A stretch of 64,000 nucleotides of DNA from LMUY01 sp964242925 (GCA_964242925.1 CAXTBW010000005.1:1-64000), one strand, 5' to 3'. Numbered from the stretch's first letter, positions 51,855-60,178 are shown. Notes: generated by a model not told the origin, from the sequence alone. Translations and numbers: made by a program.

Positions 51855-53095
51855 CCGACCGCGGGGCGGTGATGACGGGGATGACGGGCGACCGCCGGGC
51901 GGTGGTGACGGGCATGGGAGCGGTGTGCGCGACCGGGCGCGACCCGGCGGCGTTCCTGGCCGCCCTGCGCGCCGGCAGCGTCGGCATCGGTCCCATCCGC
52001 AACATCCCGACCGAGCGGCTGACCACCACCATCGCGGCCGAGATCACCGGGCTGGACATGCTGGCGCACTTCCCCGCCAAGCGCCTGCCGATGCTGGACC
52101 GCGTGTCCCAATTGGCGCTGATCGCGGCGCGGCAGGCGCTGGCGCAGGCCGGGTTGGCGGCAGGGGACATGCCCGGCGCGGCCGTGATCCTCGGCGCCGG
52201 GGCGGGGCAGCACACCTATGACGAGGCGTACGAGCAGTTCTACGGCCAGGGCCGGTCCCGGCTGCACCCGTTCACCGTGCCGCGCATCATGCCCAATGCG
52301 CCGGCCAGCCATATCTCGATCGAGTTCGGCATCCTTGGCCCGTGCTTCTGCGTCGCGTCGGCTTGCGCGTCCGCCAATCACGCGATCGGCCAGGCCGCGC
52401 ACATGATCCGGGCGGGGGTGGTGGACGTCGCCATCACCGGCGGCTGCGACGCCTCCATCGCGCCCGGCTTCATGAAGGGGTGGGAGGCGCTGCGGGTGCT
52501 CAGCCCCGATGCGTGCCGGCCGTTCTCGCGCGACCGCTCGGGTTTGGTAATGGGCGAGGGCGCCGGCGTGCTGGTGCTGGAGGCGGCCGACCACGCGCTG
52601 GCCCGCGGCGCGGCGCCGATCATGGAGGTGGCCGGTTTCGGCATGGGGGCGGACGGCGCAGACGTCACCGCGCCGAGCGCGGCGGGCGCGGCGAGGGCGA
52701 TGCGCGCGGCGCTGGCGGATGCCGGGTGCGCGCCGGGCGAGGTCGGCTACGTCAACGCCCACGGCACCGGGACGCGGCTGAACGACCGCACCGAGACGGC
52801 GGCTTTGCGCGACGTGTTTGGCGCCGCGCTGGACGGCATCCCCGTGTCGTCGACCAAGTCGATGATCGGCCACTGCATGACCGCGGGGGGCGCGTTGGAG
52901 CTGATCGCCACCGCGCTGGCCCTGCGCGACGGCGTGCTGCCGCCGACCGCCGGGTTCACCACGGCGGACCCGGAGTGCGACCTGGATTGCGTGCCGAACG
53001 AGGCCCGCGCGGCGGACGTGCGCTGGGCCATGTCCAACGCCTTCGCGTTCGGCGGGCTGAACGCGGTGCTGGTTGCCCGGCGGTGGGCGGCATGA
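51851..53095 (+). CDS. Beta-ketoacyl-ACP synthase II-type ketosynthase
   Basis: This 414-residue condensing enzyme has the complete Cys-His-His triad: Cys172 (VASACASANHA), His304 (NAHGTGTRLND) and His341 (KSMIGHCMTAGG). It elongates acyl-ACP with malonyl-ACP. It starts at TTG 51851 overlapping the ACP stop, or possibly at ATG 51872 (MTGMTGDRRAVVTGMG). It is linked to an ACP and a type III PKS rather than to fab genes, so it most likely prepares a dedicated starter chain. It overlaps the PKS gene by four bases. Confidence 0.93.
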   Translation: MTDRGAVMTGMTGDRRAVVTGMGAVCATGRDPAAFLAALRAGSVGIGPIRNIPTERLTTTIAAEITGLDMLAHFPAKRLPMLDRVSQLALIAARQALAQAGLAAGDMPGAAVILGAGAGQHTYDEAYEQFYGQGRSRLHPFTVPRIMPNAPASHISIEFGILGPCFCVASACASANHAIGQAAHMIRAGVVDVAITGGCDASIAPGFMKGWEALRVLSPDACRPFSRDRSGLVMGEGAGVLVLEAADHALARGAAPIMEVAGFGMGADGADVTAPSAAGAARAMRAALADAGCAPGEVGYVNAHGTGTRLNDRTETAALRDVFGAALDGIPVSSTKSMIGHCMTAGGALELIATALALRDGVLPPTAGFTTADPECDLDCVPNEARAADVRWAMSNAFAFGGLNAVLVARRWAA

Positions 53096-54165
53096 CCATC
53101 CCGCACATCAACCGCATCGGCACGGCGGTGCCGGCAAACGACATCCACGGGCCGTTCATCACCTTCGCCCGGTCGTTGCTGCAGGACGAGCGAAGCCGCG
53201 CGGTGTTCGACCGCATGGCGGAGCGGTCCGGGATCGACCGTCGCTTCAGCGTGCTGCGGGCGGGCGAGCCGGGCGCGCGCCAGGTGGACGCGGACGGCGT
53301 GCTGAACCGCGGCGCCTTCCCCGCCACCGGCGCCCGCATGGCGCTGTACGAACGCCACGCGACCGGGCTGGCGGAGCAGGCGGTGGCCGCGCTGGGCGAG
53401 GACCCGGCCAGCTTCACCCACATCGTCGTCGCGTCGTGCACCGGGTTCACCGCCCCCGGCCTCGACCAGAAGCTGGCCGAGCGGCTGGGCATGGACCCGG
53501 GGATCGAGCGCACGCTGGTCGGCTTCATGGGCTGCTACGCCGCCGTGTCCGCCTTGCGCGCCGCGTTCCACATCGTGCGGTCGACGCCGGCAGCCCGCGT
53601 GCTGGTGGTGAACCTGGAGCTGTGCACGCTGCATTTGCAGGAGGTGGCGGATTTGGAGACGGTGCTGTCGTTCATGCTGTTCGGCGACGGCGCCAGCGCG
53701 GCGCTGGTGACGTCGCAGGCGGAGGGCATCGGGATGCTGGATTTCCGCTCCACCACGCTGCCCGACTCGGCCGACCTGATCACCTGGCGCATCGGCGACC
53801 AGGGCTTCGACATGCGGCTGTCCGGCAAGGTGCCCGGCCGCATCGCCACCGCGCTGCGCGGAGAGTTGGAGCGCACCGATGCCGGCGGCCTGCTGCGCGG
53901 GCTGGCGACGCAGCAGATCGATCTATGGGCCGTCCACGCCGGCGGCCGCACTGTGCTGGACGGGGTGGAACAGGGGTTGCGCCTGCCGCGCCACGCGCTG
54001 GACTGGTCGCGCGGCGTGCTGCGGGACTTCGGCAACATGTCGTCGGCGACCATCATGTTCATCCTTGGCCGCATGCTGACCGGCGCGACTGGGCCGCAGA
54101 CGGGTCTGGCAATGGCGTTCGGCCCCGGCCTGTGCGCTGAGACGTTCCGGTTCAGGCGGGTGTGA
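53092..54165 (+). CDS. Type III polyketide synthase (chalcone/stilbene synthase superfamily)
   Basis: This 357-residue homodimeric condensing enzyme has the Cys148 (VGFMGCYAAVSAL), His282 (WAVHAGGRTVLDG), Asn315 (DFGNMSSATIMF) triad. It extends an acyl starter with malonyl-CoA and cyclises it to a resorcinol, phloroglucinol or pyrone. The long substrate tunnel cannot be judged by eye. With an upstream ACP/ketosynthase pair and downstream methyltransferase and flavoprotein, the product is probably a modified alkylresorcinol or alkylpyrone. The ATG at 53092 overlaps the ketosynthase stop. Confidence 0.94.
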   Translation: MTIPHINRIGTAVPANDIHGPFITFARSLLQDERSRAVFDRMAERSGIDRRFSVLRAGEPGARQVDADGVLNRGAFPATGARMALYERHATGLAEQAVAALGEDPASFTHIVVASCTGFTAPGLDQKLAERLGMDPGIERTLVGFMGCYAAVSALRAAFHIVRSTPAARVLVVNLELCTLHLQEVADLETVLSFMLFGDGASAALVTSQAEGIGMLDFRSTTLPDSADLITWRIGDQGFDMRLSGKVPGRIATALRGELERTDAGGLLRGLATQQIDLWAVHAGGRTVLDGVEQGLRLPRHALDWSRGVLRDFGNMSSATIMFILGRMLTGATGPQTGLAMAFGPGLCAETFRFRRV

Positions 54166-54245
54166 ACGACATTGCGCAAGTTCGCCATGCCAAGGCTTGG
54201 ACCACGGATGTTCGGTCGACGATTTCGTTGAGACATGATCATTCA

Positions 54246-54366
54246 CCGTCATGCCCGGACTTGATCCGGCCACCTACGCCGCGCCCCCGACACCATAGCG
54301 CCAGTAGTCGCACCACCTTTTCGCGCGAACGGCGTGGGCGCCCGGGTCAAGCCCGGGCATGACGGT
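54246..54366. repeat. Paired palindromic intergenic repeat, family A copy 4
   Basis: The left arm CCGTCATGCCCGGACTTGAT and right arm (GGGCGCCCGGGTCAAGCCCG onward, ending GGCATGACGGT) are of different subtypes, so this copy is mosaic. It fills most of the 258-base gap between the type III PKS and methyltransferase genes. Nothing else was recognised in the gap; it may interrupt, or have been inserted into, a formerly continuous operon. Confidence 0.85.
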
Positions 54367-54423
54367 GTGGGTAAGGGACGTCGTTACGGGGCAGCTACGC
54401 AACGCGTGCCGGACGGCCGTGGC

Positions 54424-55119
54424 ATGAACCTGGCCGTCCGCAGCGACGCGGCCGAGCTGATGGACACCGACTGCACGGACGCCGCCGACTACGCCGCCTG
54501 CCTGCGGGACCTCTCGCGCGTCAACACCGTTACCCTCGCCCGGCGGCCAACCCTAGACTGGCTGGACCGCGCCATGCGCCGCCGGTCCCGCGGCGAGGCG
54601 ATCTCGGTCTACGACGTCGCCTATGGGCACGGCGACATGCTGCGCGCCATCGCCCGCTGGGGGCGTCGCCGGCGCCGTGCGGTGCAGTTGCGCGGGGTGG
54701 ACCTGAACCCGGACGCAGCCGGCATCGCGCGGGCCGCCTCGCCCGGCCTGGCGCTGCAGCTCGAAACCGGGGACGTGCTGGCGGCGGACCCGGCGCCCCG
54801 GCCGGATTACATCGTCAGTTCCCTGTTCACCCACCACCTGACCGACGCCCAGGTGGTGGCGTTCCTGCGCTGGATGGAGGCGCATGCCGTCCACGGCTGG
54901 TTCGTCAACGACCTGCACCGCCATGCCATCCCGTTGCGCGTGTTCCGCCTGCTGTCGCGCATGATGCGCTGGCACCGCTTTGTGCAACACGACGGCGCCG
55001 TGTCGATCGCGCGCGCGTTCCGCCCGGCCGAGTGGCGGCGCCTGCTGGCGGATGCGGGCGTGCCCGGCCAAGTGCGCTGGGTGTTCCCATTCCGGCTATG
55101 CATCGGGCGGCTGCGCTGA
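54424..55119 (+). CDS. Class I SAM-dependent methyltransferase
   Basis: This 231-residue methyltransferase has a SAM-binding region with VYDVAYGHGDMLRAIARW (motif I), an acidic loop (LRGVDLNPDAA) and DYIVSSLFTHHLTD (motif IV-like). It probably methylates a hydroxyl or ring carbon of the polyketide; soluble SAM methyltransferases next to type III PKS genes usually do so. I chose ATG 54424 because an earlier ATG lies in the repeat and adds repeat-encoded residues (VKPGHDG). It overlaps the flavoprotein gene by 22 bases, showing they form one unit. Confidence 0.88.
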   Translation: MNLAVRSDAAELMDTDCTDAADYAACLRDLSRVNTVTLARRPTLDWLDRAMRRRSRGEAISVYDVAYGHGDMLRAIARWGRRRRRAVQLRGVDLNPDAAGIARAASPGLALQLETGDVLAADPAPRPDYIVSSLFTHHLTDAQVVAFLRWMEAHAVHGWFVNDLHRHAIPLRVFRLLSRMMRWHRFVQHDGAVSIARAFRPAEWRRLLADAGVPGQVRWVFPFRLCIGRLR

Positions 55120-56288
55120 ACCCCAACTTCGGCAGGGTCGTAATCGTCGGCGGAGGCCCGGCGGGCGCCGCGGCCGCATGCCGGCTGGGCCGCCGCGCGA
55201 CGTTGCTGGAGCGGGAACGCGCGCCCGCGCACAAGGTGTGCGGCGAGTTCATCAGCGGCGAGGCGATCGCCGAGCTGACCGCGCTGGGCGTCGACCTGGC
55301 CAAGCTGGGCGCCGCGCCCGTCGCCGCTATGCGCCTGGTGCATCGCGGCAAGGTGGCCGAGGCGCGGCTGCCGTTCGCCGCCGCCGGCCTGTCGCGTCTG
55401 GCGCTGGACGAGGCGTTGCTGCGCCGGGCCATAACGCTCGGCGCCGATGCGCACCGCGGCGTGCGGGTGCGCAGCGGCGGCCCAGGCGCCGTGCAGACCG
55501 ACGCGGGGATGCTGAGCGCGCCGGCGCTGCTGCTGGCCACCGGCAAGCACGATCTGCGTGGCCTGGCGCGCCAGCCCGGCGTGGCGCCGGAAGCGCTGAT
55601 CGGGTTCAAGCTCCACCTGCGCCTGCGTCCGGCGCAGCAGGCGGCGCTCGCCGGGCATGTCGAGGTGGTGCTGTTCGGCGGCGGCTACGCCGGGTTGAAC
55701 CTGGTGGAGGACGGGGTGGCGAACCTCTGCCTGTTGGCCGACCGCGCCCGCTACGGCGGCGACTGGCCCGCCGTGCTGGCCGCTCTGGAGCGGGAGGACA
55801 GTCACCTGGCCCTGCGGTTGGACGGCGCGGTCGCGGCGTGGGACCGGCCGCTCAGCATCTTCCGGGTGCCATACGGCTACGTGCATCGCGGGCCGGACCA
55901 GCATGGCGTCTACCGCCTGGGCGACCAGGCGGCGGTGATCCCCTCGTTCTGCGGCGACGGCATGGCCATCGCGCTGCACAGCGGGCGCTTGGCGGCAGAG
56001 GCGCTGCTGGCCGGACGCGACGCCGCCGCCTACCACGCCGCGCTGCGGCGCGATGCGGGCCCGCCCGTGCGGCTGGCGCACACGCTTTACCGGCTGACGC
56101 GGTCCCGCGCCGTGCGCGACGTGGCGGTCTTGGCGGCAAGGCGTTGGCCCGGCCTGTTGCGCGCGATCGCCCGGCGGACGCGGTGCGGCGGCGCGGCCCC
56201 TATTGCGGGCGATGAATGGCTTCACGGATCGCCGGCAAGCAACTTCGCTACGGTCCAGGAGACGCCTCCTCCAATCCTGACTTCGTGA
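55098..56288 (+). CDS. FAD/NAD(P)-dependent oxidoreductase, geranylgeranyl-reductase/UbiH-like
   Basis: This 396-residue flavoprotein has VVIVGGGPAGAAAACRL for FAD, HKVCGEFISGEA (typical of the GGR/lycopene-cyclase-like group), and a C-terminal GDQAAVIPSFCGDGMAIAL region. It could hydroxylate or reduce the aromatic lipid made by the type III PKS, as flavoproteins do in srs-type pathways. ATG 55098 lies 22 bases inside the methyltransferase gene; an earlier start would encode out-of-phase sequence. It is the last gene of the cluster. Confidence 0.88.
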   Translation: MHRAAALNPNFGRVVIVGGGPAGAAAACRLGRRATLLERERAPAHKVCGEFISGEAIAELTALGVDLAKLGAAPVAAMRLVHRGKVAEARLPFAAAGLSRLALDEALLRRAITLGADAHRGVRVRSGGPGAVQTDAGMLSAPALLLATGKHDLRGLARQPGVAPEALIGFKLHLRLRPAQQAALAGHVEVVLFGGGYAGLNLVEDGVANLCLLADRARYGGDWPAVLAALEREDSHLALRLDGAVAAWDRPLSIFRVPYGYVHRGPDQHGVYRLGDQAAVIPSFCGDGMAIALHSGRLAAEALLAGRDAAAYHAALRRDAGPPVRLAHTLYRLTRSRAVRDVAVLAARRWPGLLRAIARRTRCGGAAPIAGDEWLHGSPASNFATVQETPPPILTS

Positions 56289-56421
56289 TCGAGGAACCCG
56301 GCTGGCCCGCGGCTGTTCACCTCGTCTCGCGAGGGAGGTTGCCACGACCCAACAGCCGACTGCCGAAACGCCGGATGTCGACGAAGCCAAGCAGGCCGCT
56401 CGCGCCGCGAAACTGCACTAC

Positions 56422-57447
56422 GTGACCGACGCCAAACCGGGCATCACGCGGGTGATGGGCGAGGCTGGGTTCGATTATTACCTGCCGAACGGCGAGCGGC
56501 TTACCGCCGAAGACGAGATCGCGCGCATCCGGAAACTCGCCATCCCGCCGGCCTACCAGGACGTCTGGATCTGTCGCGACCGCAACGGTCATTTGCAGGC
56601 GACCGGGCGCGATGCGCGGGGGCGCAAGCAATACCGTTACCACCCGCGCTGGCGCGTGGTGCGCGACGAGGCAAAATACCATCGCATGCTGGTGTTCGGC
56701 CAGGTGCTGCCGAAAATACGCGCGCAGGTCGACCACGACATGGCGCTGCCCGGCCTGCCGCGCCGCCGGGTGCTGGCGGCGGTGGTCAAGCTGCTGGAGA
56801 AGACGTTGGCGCGGGTCGGAAACGAGGAATATGCCCGCGACAACCAGAGCTTCGGCCTGACCACGCTGCGCAACCGGCATAGCCGCGTGAACGGCAGTCG
56901 CATCAAGTTCGATTTCCGCGGCAAGCACGGCATCGACCACCACGTAGAGATGCACGATCGCCGCCTGGCCAACATCATCAAGCGCTGCCAGGAAGTGCCC
57001 GGCCAGCATCTGTTCCAGTTCATCGACCACGACGGCGAGCACCACGCCATCACGTCGGACGACGTGAACCACTACCTTCACGACGTGAGCGGTGAGGAAG
57101 TGACTGCAAAGGATTTCCGCACCTGGGCCGCCACCAACCTGGCCGCGCTGGCGTTGCGGGAGTTCGAGCGGTTCGACTCGGAAGCAAAGAACAAGAAGAA
57201 CCTGGTGCAGGCGGTGGAACACGTCGCGGAAAGGCTCGGCAACACCCCGTCGGTCTGCCGCAAGTGCTACATTCACCCAGCGATCTTCGACGGCTATCTG
57301 GACGGCAGCCTGCTGGAGGGCCTCAAGGAACGCGCTGACGAGGCGCTCGACGATGCCCATAGCGGGGTCCAGACCGGGCTGACCGCGGAGGAGGTTGCCG
57401 TAACGGCGTTCCTCAGCCGCCGCCTGGGCGAGAAGCTGGCCGCCTGA
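56422..57447 (+). CDS. DNA topoisomerase IB (poxvirus type)
   Basis: This protein relaxes supercoils by transient 3'-phosphotyrosine linkage. The catalytic tyrosine is Tyr283 in VCRKCYIHPAIFDGYLDG; IPPAYQDVWIC, KQYRYHPRWR and TAKDFRTWAATNLA are typical of bacterial type IB enzymes. The 341-residue form starts at GTG 56422, but conserved N-terminal sequence (KQAARAAKLHYVTD) is in frame upstream and there is no ATG/GTG/TTG there. AGGGAGG at 56332-56338 is five bases before an in-frame ACG (56344), a possible true start giving 367 residues. Confidence 0.92.
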   Translation: MTDAKPGITRVMGEAGFDYYLPNGERLTAEDEIARIRKLAIPPAYQDVWICRDRNGHLQATGRDARGRKQYRYHPRWRVVRDEAKYHRMLVFGQVLPKIRAQVDHDMALPGLPRRRVLAAVVKLLEKTLARVGNEEYARDNQSFGLTTLRNRHSRVNGSRIKFDFRGKHGIDHHVEMHDRRLANIIKRCQEVPGQHLFQFIDHDGEHHAITSDDVNHYLHDVSGEEVTAKDFRTWAATNLAALALREFERFDSEAKNKKNLVQAVEHVAERLGNTPSVCRKCYIHPAIFDGYLDGSLLEGLKERADEALDDAHSGVQTGLTAEEVAVTAFLSRRLGEKLAA

Positions 57448-57452
57448 CCTTG

Positions 57453-57536
57453 CAAGCCCTCCGCCTATGGGAGAGGGTTGGACGAGGGCGCGAAGACCCT
57501 CGCCCCGACCCTCTCCTGCAGGGAGGGGAGAAAAGG
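57453..57536. repeat. Paired hairpin repeat, family B copy
   Basis: A shorter copy: the left arm (AAGCCCTCCGCCTATGGGAGAG, then GGTTGG) and inverted right arm (CCTCGCCCCGACCCTCTCCT, then GCAGGGAGGGGAG) have a centre of only about 12 bases. The purine-rich right end (GGAGGGGAGAAAAGGGGG) runs up to six bases before the ATG at 57546 and apparently provides its Shine-Dalgarno sequence. Confidence 0.83.
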
Positions 57537-57545
57537 GGGTTGCGG

Positions 57546-58319
57546 ATGTCCGAACTGGTCCTGGTTGAACACGGTCCTGGTTACCGCACGCTTTGGCTGA
57601 ACCGACCCGACCGGTTGAACGCGTTCGACGACGCCTTGCACGCGGCGCTGCAGGCGGCCCTGGCCGACGCGGACGCGGACGAAACCTGCCGCGCCCTGGT
57701 GCTGACGGGCGCTGGCCGCGGGTTCTGCGCCGGAGCCGACCTCGCCAGCGGGCTGGGCGACGATCTGGGCGCCGTGCTGGAACGCACGTTCAATCCATTG
57801 ATTCGGCGGCTCCGCGGCCTGCGCGTGCCCGTGATCGCGGCAGTCAATGGCGTTGCAGCGGGCGCCGGCGCCAACGTCGCGCTCGCCTGCGACCTCGTGC
57901 TGGCCGGCCGCGGCGCTCGTTTCATCCAGGCCTTCGTCAAGATCGGCCTCATTCCCGACGCTGGCGGCACCTGGCTGCTGCCGCGCTTGGCGGGCGAGGC
58001 GCGGGCGCGTGGCATGGCGATGCTGGGCGAGCCGGTCGGGGCCGAGCAGGCGTTGGCCTGGGGGATGATCTGGCAGGTGGTGGACGACGACCAACTGCTG
58101 TCGGAGGCGCGTGCGCTCGCCGCGCGGCTGGCGACGCAGCCGACCGCGGCGATCGCAGCGATCAAGCGCGCCTTCGCCACCGGCGCCACGGCCACGCTGG
58201 ACCAGCAGCTGGACGCCGAGCGCGACTTGCAGCGCAGCGCCGGGCAAGGACCGGACTACGCGGAGGGCGTGCAGGCTTTCATCGAGAAACGGCCCGCCGT
58301 CTTCACCGGCCGATCGTAG
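57546..58319 (+). CDS. Enoyl-CoA hydratase/isomerase, PaaG-like
   Basis: This 257-residue crotonase has both oxyanion segments (GFCAGADLASG and NGVAAGAGANVALACD) and AFVKIGLIPDAGGTW, in which Asp138 matches the catalytic aspartate of PaaG (1,2-epoxyphenylacetyl-CoA isomerase) rather than the two glutamates of hydratases. No other phenylacetate genes are nearby, so it may isomerise another acyl-CoA. I chose the ATG at 57546; an upstream ATG would translate through the repeat. It converges with phnF. Confidence 0.88.
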   Translation: MSELVLVEHGPGYRTLWLNRPDRLNAFDDALHAALQAALADADADETCRALVLTGAGRGFCAGADLASGLGDDLGAVLERTFNPLIRRLRGLRVPVIAAVNGVAAGAGANVALACDLVLAGRGARFIQAFVKIGLIPDAGGTWLLPRLAGEARARGMAMLGEPVGAEQALAWGMIWQVVDDDQLLSEARALAARLATQPTAAIAAIKRAFATGATATLDQQLDAERDLQRSAGQGPDYAEGVQAFIEKRPAVFTGRS

Positions 58320-58344
58320 GGTGGGCCGCTCAAGGGCAGCTCAC

Positions 58345-59106
58345 CTACCCGACCACCAGCTGCACCCGCTCACCCGCGAACCGCACCCGGCTAAACGAGA
58401 TCGGGAGGCCGGCCGCGTCGGTATCCACACTGTCCACCGCTAGCACGGGCACGCGCCGCGACTGCCGGAGCAGCGTCGCCTCCCGCTCGGTTGGCAACAC
58501 GGCCAGCACGCGGGTGGACCGGCGGAGGTAATCCGCCACGCCATACGCCGCCAGCACCGCGGTGACGGAGCGCCGCTCGGCATACGAGTCCGCCAGGCCC
58601 GGAAAACGCGCGGCAGGGAAGCTCGTCGTCGCGACGCTGACCGGCAAGCCGTCCGACAGGCCCAGCGTGTCCAACCGTGTCACCAACGCGCCCGGCGACA
58701 ACGCGAGCGCCTCGGCCACCGCGTCGGAAGCGATTTCGTCCAATGCGCCGAGCAGGTCATGGCTCGCCAGGCGGTTTTGCGCGAGCAGGTTGGCGGTGAA
58801 GCGGGTCCGCTCGGACAAGTGGTAATCAATCAGTCCATGCTCGACGAAGGTGCCCAGGCCGCGCCGAATGCGCACCGCTCCCTTGTCCGCCAGCATGGCC
58901 AGCGCTCGGCGCGCGGTGTGCCGATGCACTCCGAATCGCGCCGCCACATCCGTCTCGTTCGGCAGGCGGACGCCCGGCGGAAGGGCGCCCGTTTGGATAT
59001 CGCGTGCGAGGGCGAGTTCGATCTGCCGCCATAGCGGCGCCGGGCTGTCCCGATCCAGGTCCACGCTGCCTCCGTCCATGACATTTGCATGTCGTCCGGT
59101 GGTCAT
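58345..59106 (-). CDS. phnF: GntR/HutC-family transcriptional regulator, PhnF-like
   Basis: This 253-residue regulator has an N-terminal winged helix (LWRQIELALARDIQTGALPP to VHRHTARRALAMLADKGAV, about residues 24-85) and a C-terminal UTRA ligand domain. It is divergent from phnG and so most likely represses the C-P lyase operon until a phosphonate-derived ligand appears. The ATG at 59106 is only four bases from a 14-bp palindrome (59111-59124) and has no Shine-Dalgarno, so the transcript may be leaderless; ATG 59079 is an alternative start, giving 244 residues. Confidence 0.88.
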   Translation of the reverse strand: MTTGRHANVMDGGSVDLDRDSPAPLWRQIELALARDIQTGALPPGVRLPNETDVAARFGVHRHTARRALAMLADKGAVRIRRGLGTFVEHGLIDYHLSERTRFTANLLAQNRLASHDLLGALDEIASDAVAEALALSPGALVTRLDTLGLSDGLPVSVATTSFPAARFPGLADSYAERRSVTAVLAAYGVADYLRRSTRVLAVLPTEREATLLRQSRRVPVLAVDSVDTDAAGLPISFSRVRFAGERVQLVVG

Positions 59107-59110
59107 CCTA

Positions 59111-59124
59111 GACGTCTAGACGTC
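59111..59124. promoter_or_regulatory. Probable PhnF operator (perfect palindrome)
   Basis: GACGTCTAGACGTC is a perfect 14-bp palindrome in the 58-base phnF-phnG spacer. Its core GTCTAGAC fits the GT-N-TA-N-AC pattern bound by HutC-subfamily GntR regulators, and the half TAGACGTC is repeated in tandem at 59109-59116 and 59117-59124. Its position suits simultaneous control of both genes. This is inferred from symmetry and family preference. Confidence 0.65.
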
Positions 59125-59164
59125 CACCGCGCTAGATGAGCGCGGGCTGAAAGGGGAGCACCGC

Positions 59165-59611
59165 ATGCAGGACACCCGGACCGAGCGGCAGCGTTGGATG
59201 GCGGTGCTCGCCCGCGCGACGCTTGCGGAGCTGACCGCCCTGCTGCCGGACTGCGCGCCGCTGCCGGACTACACGGTGTTGCGCGGCCCGGAGGCGGGCC
59301 TGGTCATGACGCGGGGGCGCACCGGCGGTGGCGGCGCGGCGTTCAATCTGGGCGAGATGACCGTCGCCCGTTGCACCGTCCGGTTGCTGGATGGCGCCGC
59401 GGGCCACGCCTACGTCGCCGGTCGCGACCTGCGCCAAGTGGAGCTTGCCGCGGTGCTGGATGCGGCGTTGCAGGACCCCGAGCGGTCGGACCTGCACCGG
59501 GCCGTGATCGCGCCGCTGGCCGAAGCGCAGCGCGCCCGCCGCGACTTGGTCGCCGCCAAGGCAGCCGCCACGAGGGTGCAGTTCTTCACCATGGCGACGA
59601 TGCGGGCATGA
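59165..59611 (+). CDS. phnG: C-P lyase complex subunit PhnG
   Basis: PhnG (148 aa, E. coli 150) is a structural subunit of the PhnG2H2I2J2 core that cleaves methylphosphonate-type C-P bonds. Typical elements are QRWMAVLARA at the start, TRGRTGGGGAAFNLGEMTV, and GHAYVAGRD. The ATG at 59165 is preceded by AAGGGGAG with six-base spacing. It begins the phnGHIJKL operon, divergent from phnF, and its stop overlaps phnH by four bases. Confidence 0.95.
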   Translation: MQDTRTERQRWMAVLARATLAELTALLPDCAPLPDYTVLRGPEAGLVMTRGRTGGGGAAFNLGEMTVARCTVRLLDGAAGHAYVAGRDLRQVELAAVLDAALQDPERSDLHRAVIAPLAEAQRARRDLVAAKAAATRVQFFTMATMRA

Positions 59612-60177
59612 CGATTGGACACCCCGGCTTCGCCAATCCGGTGGCGGACGCCCAAGGCTGCTTCCGCGCCGTCCTGGACGCGATGGCGCACCCCGGGCGC
59701 ATCGTGCCGGTCGCCAGTCTTGACGCGCCGCCGCCTCTGTCGCCCGCGACCGGAGCGGTGTTGCTGACGCTCGTCGATGTGGACACGCCAGTCTGGCTCG
59801 AGGGCGACGCGGCGGAAGCGGGCGACTGGGTACGGTTCCACTGCGGCGCGACCCTGTGCGAACCGGGCGGCGCGGCGTTCGGGGTCTGCCTCGGACTGCC
59901 GCCGCTGGACCAGTTCGGCTGGGGCACGCATGACGCGCCGGAAACGAGCGCGACCGTGATCGTGCAATTGCCGCATTTTGAGGCCGGGCCGCGCCTACGC
60001 CTACACGGGCCAGGGCTGGAAGCGCCCGTCACCGTTTGCCTCGGGCCGCTGCCGCACGACTTCGCCGCGCGCTGGCAGGCGAACCGGGCGGCGTTTCCGC
60101 GCGGCGTGGACCTGGTGCTGTGCGCAGGCGACGCGTTGGCCGCCCTGCCGCGCAGCGTCACCGTGGAGATGGCCTGA
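59608..60177 (+). CDS. phnH: C-P lyase complex subunit PhnH
   Basis: PhnH (189 aa, E. coli 194) is a PLP-transferase-like fold subunit of the C-P lyase core, without PLP itself. It begins with GFANPVADAQGCFRAVLDAM and has AMAHPGRIVPV, the best-conserved part of the family. The ATG overlaps the phnG stop; phnI starts one base after its stop. Proper stoichiometry with PhnG and PhnI is expected from this coupling. Confidence 0.95.
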   Translation: MTIGHPGFANPVADAQGCFRAVLDAMAHPGRIVPVASLDAPPPLSPATGAVLLTLVDVDTPVWLEGDAAEAGDWVRFHCGATLCEPGGAAFGVCLGLPPLDQFGWGTHDAPETSATVIVQLPHFEAGPRLRLHGPGLEAPVTVCLGPLPHDFAARWQANRAAFPRGVDLVLCAGDALAALPRSVTVEMA

Positions 60178-60178
60178 C

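Noticed and set aside
59978..60178. Upstream extension of phnI from 59978
   Set aside because: Overlaps phnH out of phase and adds an Arg-rich segment; MAYVAVKGGEQAI at 60179 is the family start.
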